Notes: a model not told the origin generated them from the letters alone. Numbered from the stretch's first letter, positions 12,894-25,289 are shown. The stretch is 45,068 bases of DNA from Elysia marginata (GCA_019649035.1 BMAT01009950.1:349583-394650); one strand, 5' to 3'. Translations and numbers: made by a program.

Positions 12894-15647
12894 AAACTGA
12901 CGGACACAAATGGTGCCAGAGTATCTTGGTTAGACATCTGTAGATTCTAAAGGTCTGAGGTTGAAACTTTCTGAATAAGTCTATTCATGTGGTATATCAA
13001 AAATGGTGAAAGATGAAGCTGGCAGTTGAACATTTCATAATGACCGGCCGATACCTTTCTCCTTTTTCCCCTCAGTTTGTTTCGCCTTTAAGGCCGCTGA
13101 TAGATACATGTTGGGCTGAGACCGGGGACCCCACCTCGCTATCGGACCTATTTATTTTAAGTCGAAGTGAGAGAGGCAAGGGGTCCACTGTGGTCTCACG
13201 ACACCATCTCTGACATCTCCGATACTTGCAACTTGACTTTTGAATGAACCAGAACTATGATTTGGAAGTGCTGACTGACTGAATAATTATCATCAACACA
13301 AGCCAATTCAGAATAAAGGCTAACTTTGTTCTACCGTAAGAGTTATATATTGCCACAATTCCATTTTTTCTCTAGGGACTAGGAGGCCACTCTTTGAATC
13401 TAAACATTTTTTACCAAACAATTGCACAGAAATTGATGCCTGGTAGGATGCAATAACCAAAAGCCCTCTACAGACCTGTCACCTCTAAAAATGGGAAATC
13501 AGAATTATTGAGCTACAAAATCAGTGTTTATGGTTAAAAAGTAGGTATAGCCATGTACCGACACTCACAAACTCTAGTACTTTTTTATTTTGTAAATTTT
13601 AGCACTAGCATTTCCATTTTAATGTCGCCATCGTAATTTCATTTTTTTAAAAGAAAGAAACAAAAAAGAATGTACTGTATATATAACAGTAAAAACGCCA
13701 TGCTCCATGATATAATACAGCAGGCATACCATAAAGTATTTTGATATTAATTACATAATTTTCAGATTATTAAAAAGACATAAAAAAAAAACAACTGGGA
13801 AATTAACTCTTTGAAGTCTGTCTTATTGAATGGTAGTTGCTGAGCAGTAAAAAATCAGTATTTTGTAATGAAAATATTTTTTCATACTTTGGGAAAGAAA
13901 AAAAACTAATATAATACTAATTTTATCTGTATGGATGTCAGGTCTGCTCTATAAACTAGTAGTCGATGTTTCTTTCTCGTTTCGAATTCCAAACTCTGAA
14001 GCGTCTTGTCACCTCCTATAATACAATGTAGCAACTGTACGGCCAGTACGCTGAGTGCGGCCAGCGATCAATGTCAGTTTTGTAGTCGCGCGCGTTCCGT
14101 GCCGCTTGTTTACACAGAGTTGTTTATGGTGTACCTGCGTGCGCTTATCTTTACAACAGGTATTGGTTGTCATAAATCTGTATAGGCTTTCCCCGTCACT
14201 ATAGTTTTAATGTTCGACAAACGTTTCAACTAAAATGACAGAGAAACATAAAATTGGTTTCCATCCACAAGGCTAACGGTTTATGTTGTTTCCATGGGAA
14301 CAAACTTAACAACTGTATCAAAGTAACATTATGGACATCGTTTGTCAAAGTGCAGTAAATCAGAAACAAATCAAATCGGCATTCTGAGATTTTAAAAATA
14401 GGAAAGTAGTTTACATCGGACACACGTGGAGAGGCATTGATAATGATAAAATGGAACAATGGTCTTGAAGTAGATGACATCACAAAAATAATAGCAAAGG
14501 GATATAAAATACATCATATTAACACTCTCGCATCCCCTCTGGTAGACCAAAAAGTGTCCTAAAAAAATAAATTGAAAAAAATATAAGGGATCATCAAAAC
14601 TCAACAGGCTTACCAAGTCAGCCGCTGACGGTCTCATAGGGAGAAGGTAGAAGAGAATGTCGTGGTATTACTGGGTTAGTGTTACCTGCGTAGGCTACAT
14701 ACAGCGGGTGAATAACCATGAGGCGGAGTCAAGGGAAAAAATAAACATCTGGAACCTTTAGATAGAACCATGCACTGATGGGATAGTGTTTTGGATTGCC
14801 ACAGGTATGAGAAGGCGGGACAGTACGTACTCAACTATGTAGGTTTATTTAATTCAGCTCATTTGCTTTGACAGAGTTACATGTATTAAAAAATGCTGGT
14901 TTGGGTTATATTTCTTTTCCTAGATCGCCTCCACCTTTTCAGTATTAACGACTATCATAATGAGGCATATAACACAAGGAATGGAGTTTTCGAACGCCCA
15001 AACACCCTGCATATATATCTATTCATAATTATTTTTCAACCAAGTCTGAGCTCAGGTTAATGTGGAAATAAATAGATTACCTGGCCAGTAAAAAAAACCC
15101 CAAAAGTATCAATCGCACGACCATACAAAAGTTAATTTATTCAAATAACTGTTGTTTAGACTTATTCTACTAAGCCCTGCATAATATACAGTCTATTCCT
15201 ATTCCTTTATATAACCCCATTTCATCTTTGAATATTGCCAAGATTGCACACACTCTGTCTTCTTTCATCTCAGCCTGCACCGAAATGAGCGGTTGAGGTT
15301 ATGGCGCCAGTGTGTCAAGGGTGAAATTTTCCCTATTTTGGGGGGAGGCAGCTCTTAGTCTATTAAAAATAATTTCAAGTGACAACGCTGATCCCTGTTC
15401 TTGTTCAAACATGAAGCTTTTAGGCTAATAAGAAAAAAAAACCACTGTTTTGAACACTATACAAGCTAAACGTTCTATAAACAAACATTGCCTAACAAAA
15501 CTCCCTCACTTGCGGGCCATCACAAATACCTGGAGCATAGATTCTACATATTCTTTCTCTTTTTTTCTTTTTTTTTTTACCTTAGCGCATGATTCAGGTT
15601 ATCTTAATTTTTTAAAAGTTTTCTGTAACCCATCAAAACATTCTTTT

Positions 15648-15671
15648 TTTTCCCGACCTGTGTCGGGAAAA
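15648..15671 (+). repeat. Perfect 10-bp stem, 4-nt loop hairpin
   Basis: TTTTCCCGAC is followed by the loop CTGT and then GTCGGGAAAA, a perfect inverted repeat. It does not match the histone stem-loop. There is no coding sequence beside it, so chance or a mobile-element remnant are both possible. Confidence 0.6.
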
Positions 15672-16162
15672 TGATTAAGCATACATAAACATCGGATGTG
15701 AGTCTATGTCCAGACAAAAAGAAAAGAAAAAGGAAAGAAAAAGAAAGATGAAAAGACCAGGAGATTGCGGAAGATGACTCTAATTGGAGTCAAGAGGCAG
15801 CTCAATATGGCGCCCAAGCTAAGAATTTCTACTGCATGTACAAGTTCAAGTTCAAGTTATTTTACTTTACTAGCATCGTGGCTTTGATTATGAGAGTTAT
15901 CCTTATGTTTAGCATTAGACTTGAACAGCAAGTTGAAAGTGATTTGTACTAACTATACATATGCTGCTGAGACGTACATTTTTACAGCTATGCGAGCAAT
16001 ATTTTTGGTTTTGTTACGTTTACATGAGAGAAAAATTAATAGTTTGTTGAGTAGTGGGAAAAATTATTTCAGCACCTTTTTTAAGGCGAACTACCCAAGC
16101 AACAAAATGAGCATTTTAAACCAAGTCTCAGATAATATAAGCCATCTCAAGATGTGCTTGTG

Positions 16163-16240
16163 AAAGGGGCCCATGCTTTGGTTGTGTTTAACGTCCCCTA
16201 AGCTTCCTGGGGATGCTTATACGGAGTAAAGGGGCCCATG
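16163..16240 (+). repeat. 52-bp insert flanked by 13-bp direct repeats
   Basis: AAAGGGGCCCATG occurs at 16163-16175 and again, identically, at 16228-16240. Between them lie 52 bp that include GTGTTTAACGTCCCC. Identical flanking repeats of this length look like the target-site duplication of a small, 5'-truncated retroposed insert. A local duplication is the alternative. Confidence 0.45.
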
Positions 16241-17302
16241 AGTGCATTATCTGTGTATTGTAGGGCGAGAGGGTGTTGGGGATAACACTTTAATGTTCAG
16301 GAGAAAACGATTATCAACTTAGGCCGCTATTATATTCAAAGATCAGGGATCTACGATAACTTTAGATTCGATGGTTTACACAGTAAAATTTCATTAAAAA
16401 AACTTTTGAACTCAGAAATGGTTAAAAGATCTTTTGTCACGAACAATTTTCTTCTCTTCCGTTTTACCTAATTTTATCCTCCCCTAGGCTCTCTAATTTA
16501 TAAAAATGATTTTCGCAGGCCTCGTTCATTTGAACTGAGACCAACACGAAGAATAGAATTTCATGAGCTTGTGGAGAAGAGAGGGTGAGTGACAAAGACC
16601 ATGCGCTCTTTCCGTTTAACTCTCACGAAACTACCGGCACACCTGAACTGAAAACTTTAATGATCCAGGTGTTCCAGGGGAACATGGTTAGGTTCATTTT
16701 ACTCATACTTATGCGTTCGTGACAGCGCGTACGGGCGCGTTCGTTTTCCTTGAAAACTGAAAAAAAAAAGCAAAGTAAAATGTCGGCCGATCCAACACTG
16801 GGAAAGCTTTGGCCTTCACAGATCTGTTTCCTGCTAGCTAAATCTAGTTAGGCGCACCAAGCTCGAAACGGTAGTCAAGCCTAATTTGAGCCAGATTTTA
16901 TGAGCAGACGGGCTTCCGCAAAATTGGCTAGACCCACCCATCATTTCGTGCGATTCCGCTTCATTTTTTATGTGAACCTGGATTACAAGTAAATCGTTAT
17001 TTCAGGGAACATTACAAGTTATAGGCAATCTCAAAGAATTATTACTTTTCAAGGTTACACAAATTTCTTTTGCACAGAACCAAAGAATCCAGTCCGTTAG
17101 GAAACGATGAAGTTAAATTCCGCCCAAACTTTCATCACACTGCAATAGGCCTCTCAAGAGACGGTACAAACTTGAAAACATTTTCTCTTTAAACACACGA
17201 TAGAAAAACAATCAGGTAGTTTTTAGTTCTCAAAGCCCGACAGTTGCAGATCTCGATGTGTGAACTGCAACTTCTTTTCCGCACAAGGCAGTGAACAATA
17301 AC

Positions 17303-17545
17303 CGGCTCTGTGGCCTAGCGGTAAGACACTCGCTCAGAGATCGGGAGGTGTGGGGCCGAGTCAAACCAGGGACTTTAAAATTGGTAATAGCAGCTGATCC
17401 GCCTAGTGTCTGGCATTATGGATTTAGTGCTAAGTCTGGTCGGCCCGGTGTCAGGATAATGTGACTGGGTGTGGTAAAGGAAAGGGATAGAGGAGGATGA
17501 AGGAACATGAATCCAAGTCTGTAAAAATGTTCTTCACTACCAGAC
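17303..17545 (+). mobile_element. tRNA-derived SINE (copy 1), diverged
   Basis: The head has a clear pol III A-box, TGGCCTAGCGG, at about 17311. The B-box position about 40 bp later is degraded (GGGCCGAGTCAAACC instead of GGTTCGANNCC). The body contains GTGTCAGGATAATGTGACTG near 17448, which resembles ATCAGTATAATATGACCGGC in the SINE at about 19.0 kb, so the two share a central domain. Ends and target duplication are not clear. Confidence 0.65.
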
Positions 17546-18960
17546 ATACATGTCACCAAACTCATTATCAATAATCAAGCGCATTGGCTCCACCGCTTTC
17601 CTGTAATAGAAAAACAGCAACAAAATTAAATTCTCAGACCCCACTAATTAAATAGCAAAAATATAATTTTTAATCCCATGTGAGATTTCAACATAATTAT
17701 TTTGTATTTTATGTGGCAACGTTTATGGTAAAACGATGATGTGTGGAGAAATTATACAGAGACAAAGAGTCGTATAATTTGAAGTCCCAGTTGGCTGGGG
17801 GCATCAGCTGGGTCATAAATGTGGTCACACACAAGCTTGGGAAAACGGGTTGGACGTGGCATCCACTGGAGACATAAGGTCGTAACTATTTTCCGTTATC
17901 TCTTCCACAGGAGATCAATAGAATCCCACGCTGCGCCTGAGACAGCACGTCCGTCTACGGTACGGTCAGTGTTAGCATTAACCATGAGACAAAGACACCG
18001 CTGACATGCATGTCTGTCATGTGATATTGTGGACTGATTGCCTAGTTGCACGGAGGTTAGCAAGTGAAAGTGTTGAGTGAACCAAAGTAATACTAGTCTT
18101 TGAGGAAATGGTGCTGTGGTGCACAGCCAGTGACGTCGAGTAGTATGACCTATCCGGTCTCGGACCTATCCCATGAGTCGATAAATCCGTAACCCCTAAG
18201 GAAGTTGATGTAAGAAGGATGGGAGAAGACTATGTAACGTAACATTATGTGACCTGCAACAGTAGACAAGGCCAAAGATGTTTTTCTTCTCAAGCATTAT
18301 GACGCTTTAACATTGGTTTCGTTTTTCGGGTTGACATTTAATAATTTATCGGCGTCTTGCTTCAATATAAATAGGCACGGAGATTGAATTCGCTACATCT
18401 GTCTGCTTTAAGAGTCGATTACCTATCTATGGCTAATTACTTGATGCATGCAATGGTTTACTTCATTATTTTAGTTATATTAAGTCAGCACTACACACAC
18501 GCGTCATGTTCAAAGCTTTATCAATTCCCGAACATCAATTTTTTGTGCAAATAGCATATAGCGTAGAGGTAAAGCCGTGCGCAGCACGATTATTCCTGAA
18601 ACTGATGGGCAACCAAAAGTTCTTCATTAATCCATTTAGCCGGTTAGCAAAACCACACGCGAATACTGTTTATACAAAGCTGCATGCATGTTGGACTATC
18701 CCCTGTCCAGATGTAAAAGCGATTCGTAATGTAAGAAGCTTCAAAGTGAGCAGTTGCGTCTTGACTCAAAGAAATTCATAATTGCAAGCATTACACCGGC
18801 ATGAATCTGATATAACCAGCGCTGTGCAGACGGGCAAAAACGTCGAATGTAAACAAAATTAATGTCTGCTACCTAGGCCGCCGTACGACAGGCCGAGTAC
18901 TCCAACATGAGTAGATATTGTATTCCCTATATTTTATATGTAACTTTGTTTTGGGCCGGC
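17546..18960. other. Stretch between two SINEs; weak 91-codon frame
   Basis: No gene is supported. A TATAAATAG motif at 18366-18374 lies about 130 bp upstream of an open frame (18506-18781, 91 codons, starting MFKALSIPEH) that I cannot match to any family. TATA-like words are expected by chance in DNA this AT-rich, so I leave this as an observation, not a gene. Confidence 0.4.
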
Positions 18961-18966
18961 CCGTAA

Positions 18967-19205
18967 CAGCCTAGATAGCTCAATTGGTAGAGGCCTCGCT
19001 CCGTGGCCCAGAGGTCGTGGGTTCGAGCCACAGCCGAGCACAGTCCGGGCCCCTACTGGTTTGGGCGGTATCAGTATAATATGACCGGCTGAGGCTAAGT
19101 CAAGGTATCCCCGCTAGTCTCTGGGTGGCAGCCCGTACATTGTCATTGGGACCCAAGCCCTGAGAGCACCTTTCAAGTGGAATTGGGCTTGTAAAAAATC
19201 TTTCA
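18967..19205 (+). mobile_element. tRNA-derived SINE (copy 2)
   Basis: The A-box TAGCTCAATTGG (about 18976) and the B-box GGGTTCGAGCC (about 19019) are both close to consensus and spaced as in a tRNA. The arms do not fold as a complete tRNA gene and the sequence runs on for some 170 bp, so it is a SINE rather than a tRNA. The body holds ATCAGTATAATATGACCGGC, related to the SINE at 17.3-17.5 kb. It is the best preserved head in the window. Confidence 0.75.
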
Positions 19206-19209
19206 ATCG

Positions 19210-20270
19210 GCCCATAACAGCAAAGCACTAATTGAGTTTTCATGTGCCCTAATTAAACTAAGAAATTAAAAGAGATAGATCATGAGAACTCTCATGCCCA
19301 AGTTTGTTTACATTTTTACTGACAGGCCTTTTGAGTATGGTGGCCTAGTCTGCGCTACCCATTTGCTGATACCCCTATGTTTAGCACTGCCGTGTCAAAT
19401 ACCCTTCCTTCAACACATTGGAGACCATGCGTTGGGGCCCGCTCAGGAGGACGAAGGCCATAGTAGAGGAAACCCTGGATGGCCATCGAAAAATAGGCAC
19501 ACTGATGGCCCGTTAGCTAGCCCGTTAGCCAAACGTGTGCTGTAAAACCCACACTGCCAACGGGCGTTATTATACGTCATTCGTTATCGTCGTCCATAAG
19601 CAAAGTCTCCACTGAGTGTTATATTGCAACTTTTCTAACTCACAGTCTTTTACAACAGCTTGTTAACATTTGAATAAACTGGCCCTTCACTTTAAATCGC
19701 GCTGGAAATAATCTCGGCCGCCGCCTACAGGCCCGAATCTACATTTAACATTTAAGGGGCAGCCCATCCTTTTCAAATGCTTGGAGATGCTGGGAAGATT
19801 AGGCCTAGTTTTATAAAAAATGTGTTAGACAAAAGGATAGCACTTTCCAAGAATGTTTTTTCCAACTATTAAAACTGCTGGTCCTGCAAGAAAGAGTGAG
19901 CTGACGATATGGTGTCAAATCAGTGATCTCTGACACTTTTCCTAAATATTTTACGACCCTTGCAAGGTCCAGTAAGGATTTACTGGAGGCGAGAAACAAA
20001 GGCTTTAAAATCGAGCTCCAACAGGACATGGTCAGTTTATGACGTGGTGTACTTTACTTCATTAGCTCCCTTCACAAATCTCTTTAAAAAGATGACAGGC
20101 GCGCAGTAAATTAGCTAATGGTTTCGGGCAGTCCAACTTGCTCTACTTCAACATTTACTCTTTGCGGAGATCTTCAGCTAAAGAAAAGTTAGAAACTTCT
20201 CTAATATATATAAAGCCACGAAATATGCATGCTAATTAGCTATCAATCCCTCAGTCACTCTCTGCTGCTG

Positions 20271-20301
<31 letters not shown>

Positions 20302-22268
20302 ATATCATTCCAACCGTTATTGCGAATTTGATTACTAACTGACAAAATTTACCAACCATAAAATTTATTTAAGCTTTCAATATGCTAATCTCTGTATTTA
20401 GCTTACAAATGTTCCTTGATTACTTGTACATGGAAGTTGCTTGTTTGTTATTCGATATTTATATTGATATAAACAGCCAAATGAAAAGACAGACTTTTCG
20501 CCTGATTTGTTGCCATAGTAAAATAAAAGTCAACTCTGTTTGTCTCTCTCATCTTATTTCATATTCTTATATCTTAGTAATCGCGTTTTTCGAATACAGT
20601 GGGATGGATAAGGCTTGATTTTAACCTTCATTTCACTTGTGTTGATGAAATGCATAGCCCAAGTCATAACTGATCAATATAAGTATGAATCAATGACGTA
20701 TGTAACATTAAACCGGTGGCGCCTGGTGCCTGGCTGACCTGATTACTGGAGTCGGTTGAGTGACAGGTGGTCTAGAAACGACCTGGCATACCACTCAGGT
20801 CACAAGATAACGGAGAGTGTAGCGACATCATGTTAACACTGACCAAGCACTGGCTGACCACATTAGGCACGGAGCCATTATCACCCTTGGGCAAGGTCTT
20901 CTCAGAGCTCCTGTGTCAACAACAATGACACGCACCCCGTGAGACCAAAAGGGGCAAAACAATGCAACTTTTAGAAGACACATGATATGTTGGTCTTGCA
21001 GCAATCATGTGTGAGAAAACCTTAAGAGTGCTTTTCGTGAAAATAAGGAGTTATGTGGAAGAAAAACCTTTCATGCTATCTAAGCAATCGGTTGATGTCA
21101 AGCAAGTCAAGAAAATGATAGTTCAAAACATACAGTAGACAAACATACCAAGCTAGTGACGCAGTGACTCAGTCAACAGAAATAGGACGGAATAGAGCAT
21201 TAAGTGGCCCCAGCATATCTAGGGGCATTATGAATACCTTTGACGTGCCAACAACTCAGCAACGCTTGTATGGTTTCATTGTGTGGTCTAAAGAATAAAG
21301 AAGACTGATGCTACGGCTCAAATAAATGAGACGCTGACAGACAGTCCACAGTTCTGACCACATTAAAATCTAGGACTTCACACACAAATGCACTGAACTA
21401 TAAAATATAGGATAATTACTATAGAAAGTTCATTTTAAAACAAATATCGTGAGAGTTTTAGCAGTTTTAGCCGAACAAGTCATATTATCAGGAGACGTAT
21501 GAAACGATAAGAACTACAATATTAAAGAAAAACTTTATAAAGAATGGTGGATCAACAGTACTGGTAATACTTATAGCTCAGTCATAGGAACTCTCCCTTC
21601 TCCCTTTGTCATTTTGATTTATTCTTAATGGGTTTTATTGTGACTTCCCATATCAGTATAATTTCATGTTGAAGCAACGGTAAATAAATGCCTTAGAGGT
21701 ATACCGCCCCCCCCTCTTGTTCGCACCTCTATTATGCATATGAATATTACGAGACAAGTGACGAAAATTTCTCACTTTTGCAAAACAGCTATTGTATAAC
21801 ACGCAGCACAGGCCCAGGACCACAATTTGACCCCTAGCACTAAATGTAAAATGTATAAGGGCACAAGGAACGAACAACAAAGTTATTCCTTTAAATGTTC
21901 TATTTAATTTCTAAGATATCGAGTTTCAAGGCAATTTGAAATTACCACCAAATGTACAATATTGTATACATCATACAGTGCATCACGTGTTACATTACTT
22001 TCTCTCTACTGTGGACCGTGGTTGATACCAAGAGTTAGCCGACTGTCTTAATTAGTAGAAAAAAAAGACCACCCATGTAATGAATGTTAAATTCGTTAAA
22101 ATGGAAACGAAAGAAATCAACAACAAGTATGTGCAAGCGAGCGAGAGGGAGGCGAGAGAATAGATCTAAAAACAGGCAAATAAAAAGCGGTCGGGAAAAG
22201 TACAGTGATAAGACAAAGGATTCGAAGGAGGAAAGAGAAGAGTAGAGGTGGCGAGCATCTTTATTTTT
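19210..22268. other. Gene-free stretch
   Basis: I see no supported gene. It contains one (CT)n tract at about 20271-20300. Short open frames (up to 87 codons) carry no recognisable domain. Confidence 0.55.
20271..20300 (+). repeat. (CT)n microsatellite
   Basis: A CT run with a single TTT interruption follows three CTG units. Confidence 0.9.
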
Positions 22269-22360
22269 AATTACCGGTTATTGAAAATGAAGATTGGGTA
22301 GTTTTTTTTCTTCAGAATTACGGGTTATTGAAAATGAAGATAGGGTAGTTTTTTTTTCAG
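22269..22360 (+). repeat. 47-bp tandem duplication
   Basis: Two adjacent units start at 22269 (AATTACCGGTTATTG) and 22316 (AATTACGGGTTATTG) and both continue GAAAATGAAGAT to a poly-T run and TTCAG or TTTCAG. They are nearly identical except for a few substitutions and T-run length. Confidence 0.85.
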
Positions 22361-22394
22361 ATTTCTATTTGAAAAATTATTTTCGAAGGAAAAT

Positions 22395-22598
22395 CTAATG
22401 AGGTCTAACAAGACACATAGCTAATAATAAACTGCTAAGTTTAGCCTTTTTTCNNNNNNNNNNNNNNNNNNNNNNNNNNNNNNNNNNNNNNNNNNNNNNN
22501 NNNNNNNNNNNNNNNNNNNNNNNNNNNNNNNNNNNNNNNNNCTAAAGAGGTCTAACAAGACACATCTAATAATAAACTGCTAAGTTTAGCCTTCTTTC
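22395..22598 (+). repeat. Duplicated ~58-bp segment flanking an 88-N assembly gap
   Basis: The 59 bp before the gap (22395-22453) and the 57 bp after it (22542-22598) are near-identical copies. Both share AGGTCTAACAAGACACAT, AATAATAAACTGCTAAGT and TTAGCCTT. The gap (22454-22541) therefore sits inside either a tandem repeat or a duplicated scaffold join. Confidence 0.85.
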
Positions 22599-22599
22599 T

Positions 22600-24925
22600 A
22601 GAATACGTATAAACTGTACATGTAATGTATGTTATTTACTGTGGTTTACTTATTTAGCTTTGCATTTCGAAAAGTTAAAAGTTAAAAAAAAACGCCCTTT
22701 GACTACAAGCTGAACATGTTCGATGATATTGACTTATTATTATCGATTTTGTTATGGACAATAACTAATTAAACTATTCTTTTAACTGCATATCATACAT
22801 ACACATCCATGATTGAGTACGATATTGATTATTTAGAAAAGATCATCTTCCGATAATAAATTATTATTTACAGAATTTTAAGTGTCAACCATAGGGCAGG
22901 GTTTCCACAGTTGGGGTGCCACTTTTTCTTTTCTATTTTTTAAATAAAAAAATTACTCTTCTTTACCTTTTATTTCGTCAGTAATGTTTATGATAAAAAA
23001 AATAACGCATCCCATTGCACAGGGCTCCTTGTTAAAAAATGTTACTTTGAAATTTAGGCTTAAGTACTAAAGTAGTAATGGTGGAAATCCTTCCAAACAT
23101 AGTATATTGTGCAAAATACAACCAGTTCTTTTCACCCTCGCTCACCGTACCAAATGAGGATTGCATCTTATTTCTTCATATTTAAAATTTTCAAATTCAT
23201 TTCAGATTAGCGAAAAGCCAGGAAATAGTTTATCTGAATATCACTTTTATCAGCGTCAGTTCTAATTCTATCAATACGTAAACAACATGGACTCTGGAAC
23301 GTAATTTCAACAACAAAGTAAAAAGTACTGTAGTTTATAAATACAATGATGAATAATTATGACAGCAGGCAAAAAGGTAAACACCGGTAGACATGCCAGA
23401 TAAACATTTACTGTATCTGTTCTATTTTAACCTCTTTGAACTGAACCATTGAACCGTTTTTAAAGTAAAACGTAATACCAAGTATGATTGAATAGAAAGC
23501 GTGACTCACTTGAATCCCTCTGGTGAGGTCTACTGGCTGCGTCATTGTAAAAATCCCAGTTACTGTGGCTAAGAATAACCCGCGCGGGGAAGATTCAGTG
23601 ACGTAAACTTGGCAACCGCTTGATTATTATCCTCGCTGGCTTTTGTAATCCGTGTGAAGAAAACTCTTCGGACCTGTTTTAAGTTCTTGTTCCATAACCA
23701 GTAACCAGATAAGATGCATGTAAATTGTAATTTATTGGCCTGTTGTGCCGTGGTCTGAGCATTTAGAGATCCATATGAATAATAAATTTTTCTCACAGAA
23801 ATACATACTAGCTAGGCATCTGTTTTGTTTTTCAACTTTTTTTTTTTATCTTTAGGGAAAAAAAAACAAAATGGGCCTACAATAAATAAATGAAGAAAGA
23901 CCCTGTTGAGTGTAAAAAAAAATAATCCAGATTAAATTCTAAAATAGGCCTATTTTGTCTGGAAGCTTCAGATATGTGTTAAATTGGTTGTTTACAAATC
24001 ACAATGACATTAATTAAAGGAGGGCAACTGATTTAAATTAAAAACATCTCAGGCATACTAGTAGTAATACAACGCCTATTCTAGAACCTAGATTTTGATC
24101 TGGCCCTATGATCTAAATTTAGATTTCAATCTAAAACTTATCTTGATCTAGAAATCTAGATCTATATTTCCGCAGGCCTAGCAATTTTATAGAAGGCTTT
24201 GATATATAATAAACCACAATTTTATGCATTGTCTCCGTGTAGCCTAAACATGTTTGAGAAGCAAGACGACGTTAAAAAACTTTTGTGCTGAATCAAACTT
24301 TAATAAATCTTCAAATAATCCAGGCTAACACATAGGCATGTACAGCTGTGAGCAATCACCATTTTAACAAGAAACCACGTAATGAAGCCTAGCCATTTCG
24401 GCCAAAAGTTTCTTATCTTTTCAGCACAAGACACACCGGCTTGAAGACGCAAGTCACAATCAACACACCAATACACTCTAATTAAGGTTGGCTTGAGCTT
24501 AAGTAACGAAGGTAGATATAACGTTACCCTTAGAAAGTAAGTTCTGGATTGGGATCCAAATAATTTTCCAAATAATCCAAATAAATTGTTGAGCTAGCCT
24601 CCCCGTCTAATCATCTAATGAGAACAGGTTTAGGACCTTCGAAGTTCAACGCTAGATTCTAGATTTGGGTGTTGACAAACTTAAGTTTTCAATGTGGTCC
24701 ATTTGTAAGGTTTATACGTTTTCCATCTGCCTCGGTGAACGATCACTATAGCTAATTTAAAAATGCAATATCAAGGAAGTTGCAAAAAGTTAGGCCGCAC
24801 TTCTTTCTTCTGACTTTCTAGTTTTTAGACTAGGCAATATCTAGATCTAGATCCAGTAGGCCTAGGCTACGCTGCAGTAAATTTCTCAACAGGATAGATC
24901 TACGGTCAAAGTGTGTTTCAAGCCT
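22600..24925. other. Gene-free AT-rich stretch
   Basis: I see no supported gene. TCTAGATC-type clusters appear at about 24069-24170 and 24831-24860. Confidence 0.55.
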
Positions 24926-24929
24926 GTAT

Positions 24930-25027
24930 AGCTGCTCCAACTCCAAGTTCGACGAAACGGGGAAGGGGGAAGCATCGGCCCACTTCGAGAGGCAGAGGCA
25001 GAGCCACAGAGGGCCGAGCACACAAGT

Positions 25028-25073
<46 letters not shown>

Positions 25074-25208
25074 CAGCAAGACGAAGTGGGAGGGGGTTCC
25101 AGGCACACAACCAGTCACGCAGTCCACGCTTCGGGGATCTTTCAGGTTGTTTGGCCAGGCCCAGCCCAAAATAGAAGAAACTGACATCTAGAATCTCTTT
25201 GAGCTCAG
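24930..25208 (+). promoter_or_regulatory. GC-rich island with (CT)n tract and splice-like signals; possible promoter or 5' non-coding exon
   Basis: This stretch is clearly richer in G+C than its AT-rich flanks. Its middle is a pure (CT)n run (25031-25070) followed by TTTTCAG, which looks like a polypyrimidine tract plus 3' splice acceptor. About 130 bp later GAGCTCAG is followed by GTAACA at 25209, a plausible 5' donor. It may be an untranslated exon, or a promoter with a GA-type element, for the zinc-finger gene 7 kb downstream, whose first coding exon begins directly after an acceptor and so needs an upstream exon. Against this, there is no recognised core promoter, and microsatellites commonly mimic polypyrimidine tracts. 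Confidence 0.3.
25031..25070 (+). repeat. (CT)n microsatellite
   Basis: About 20 perfect CT units lie within the GC-rich island. Open frames crossing it on both strands (Ser/Leu on +, Arg/Glu on -) are repeat artefacts. Confidence 0.95.
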
Positions 25209-25262
25209 GTAACAAAAAAGTGAGCCGATAAATTTGGCATGGGGTATTTTTTTTTGTACTAC

Positions 25263-25284
25263 TACTAGATCTAGATCTAGAGAG
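25263..25284 (+). repeat. TCTAGATCTAG-type simple repeat
   Basis: CTACTAGATCTAGATCTAG is one of several TCTAGATC clusters in the window (also about 24069-24170, 24831-24860, 28900-29000, 29150-29175 and 38727-38870). These AGATCTAG words recur in gastropod genomes, to my knowledge. Confidence 0.7.
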
Positions 25285-25289
25285 GGGTG

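Larger units (their letters stand above)
12894..17300. other. Gene-free stretch
   Basis: I see no supported gene. A short CpG-containing patch at about 14040-14130 (GTCGCGCGCGTTCCGTGCCG) is too small to call a promoter. A perfect hairpin (15648-15671) and a 13-bp direct-repeat pair (16163 and 16228) are listed separately. The remainder is AT-rich with poly-A runs. Confidence 0.55.

Noticed and set aside
18366..18781. TATAAATAG followed by a 91-codon frame as a small gene
   Set aside because: There is no homology, no splice or polyadenylation evidence, and TATA-like words are common in this AT-rich DNA.
18967..19040. Possible functional tRNA gene
   Set aside because: The A- and B-boxes are good, but acceptor and other arms do not pair properly and a SINE body follows.
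24886..25215. Overlapping 89-109 codon frames on both strands
   Set aside because: They are created by the (CT)n tract, reading as Ser/Leu or Arg/Glu repeats, and lack domains.
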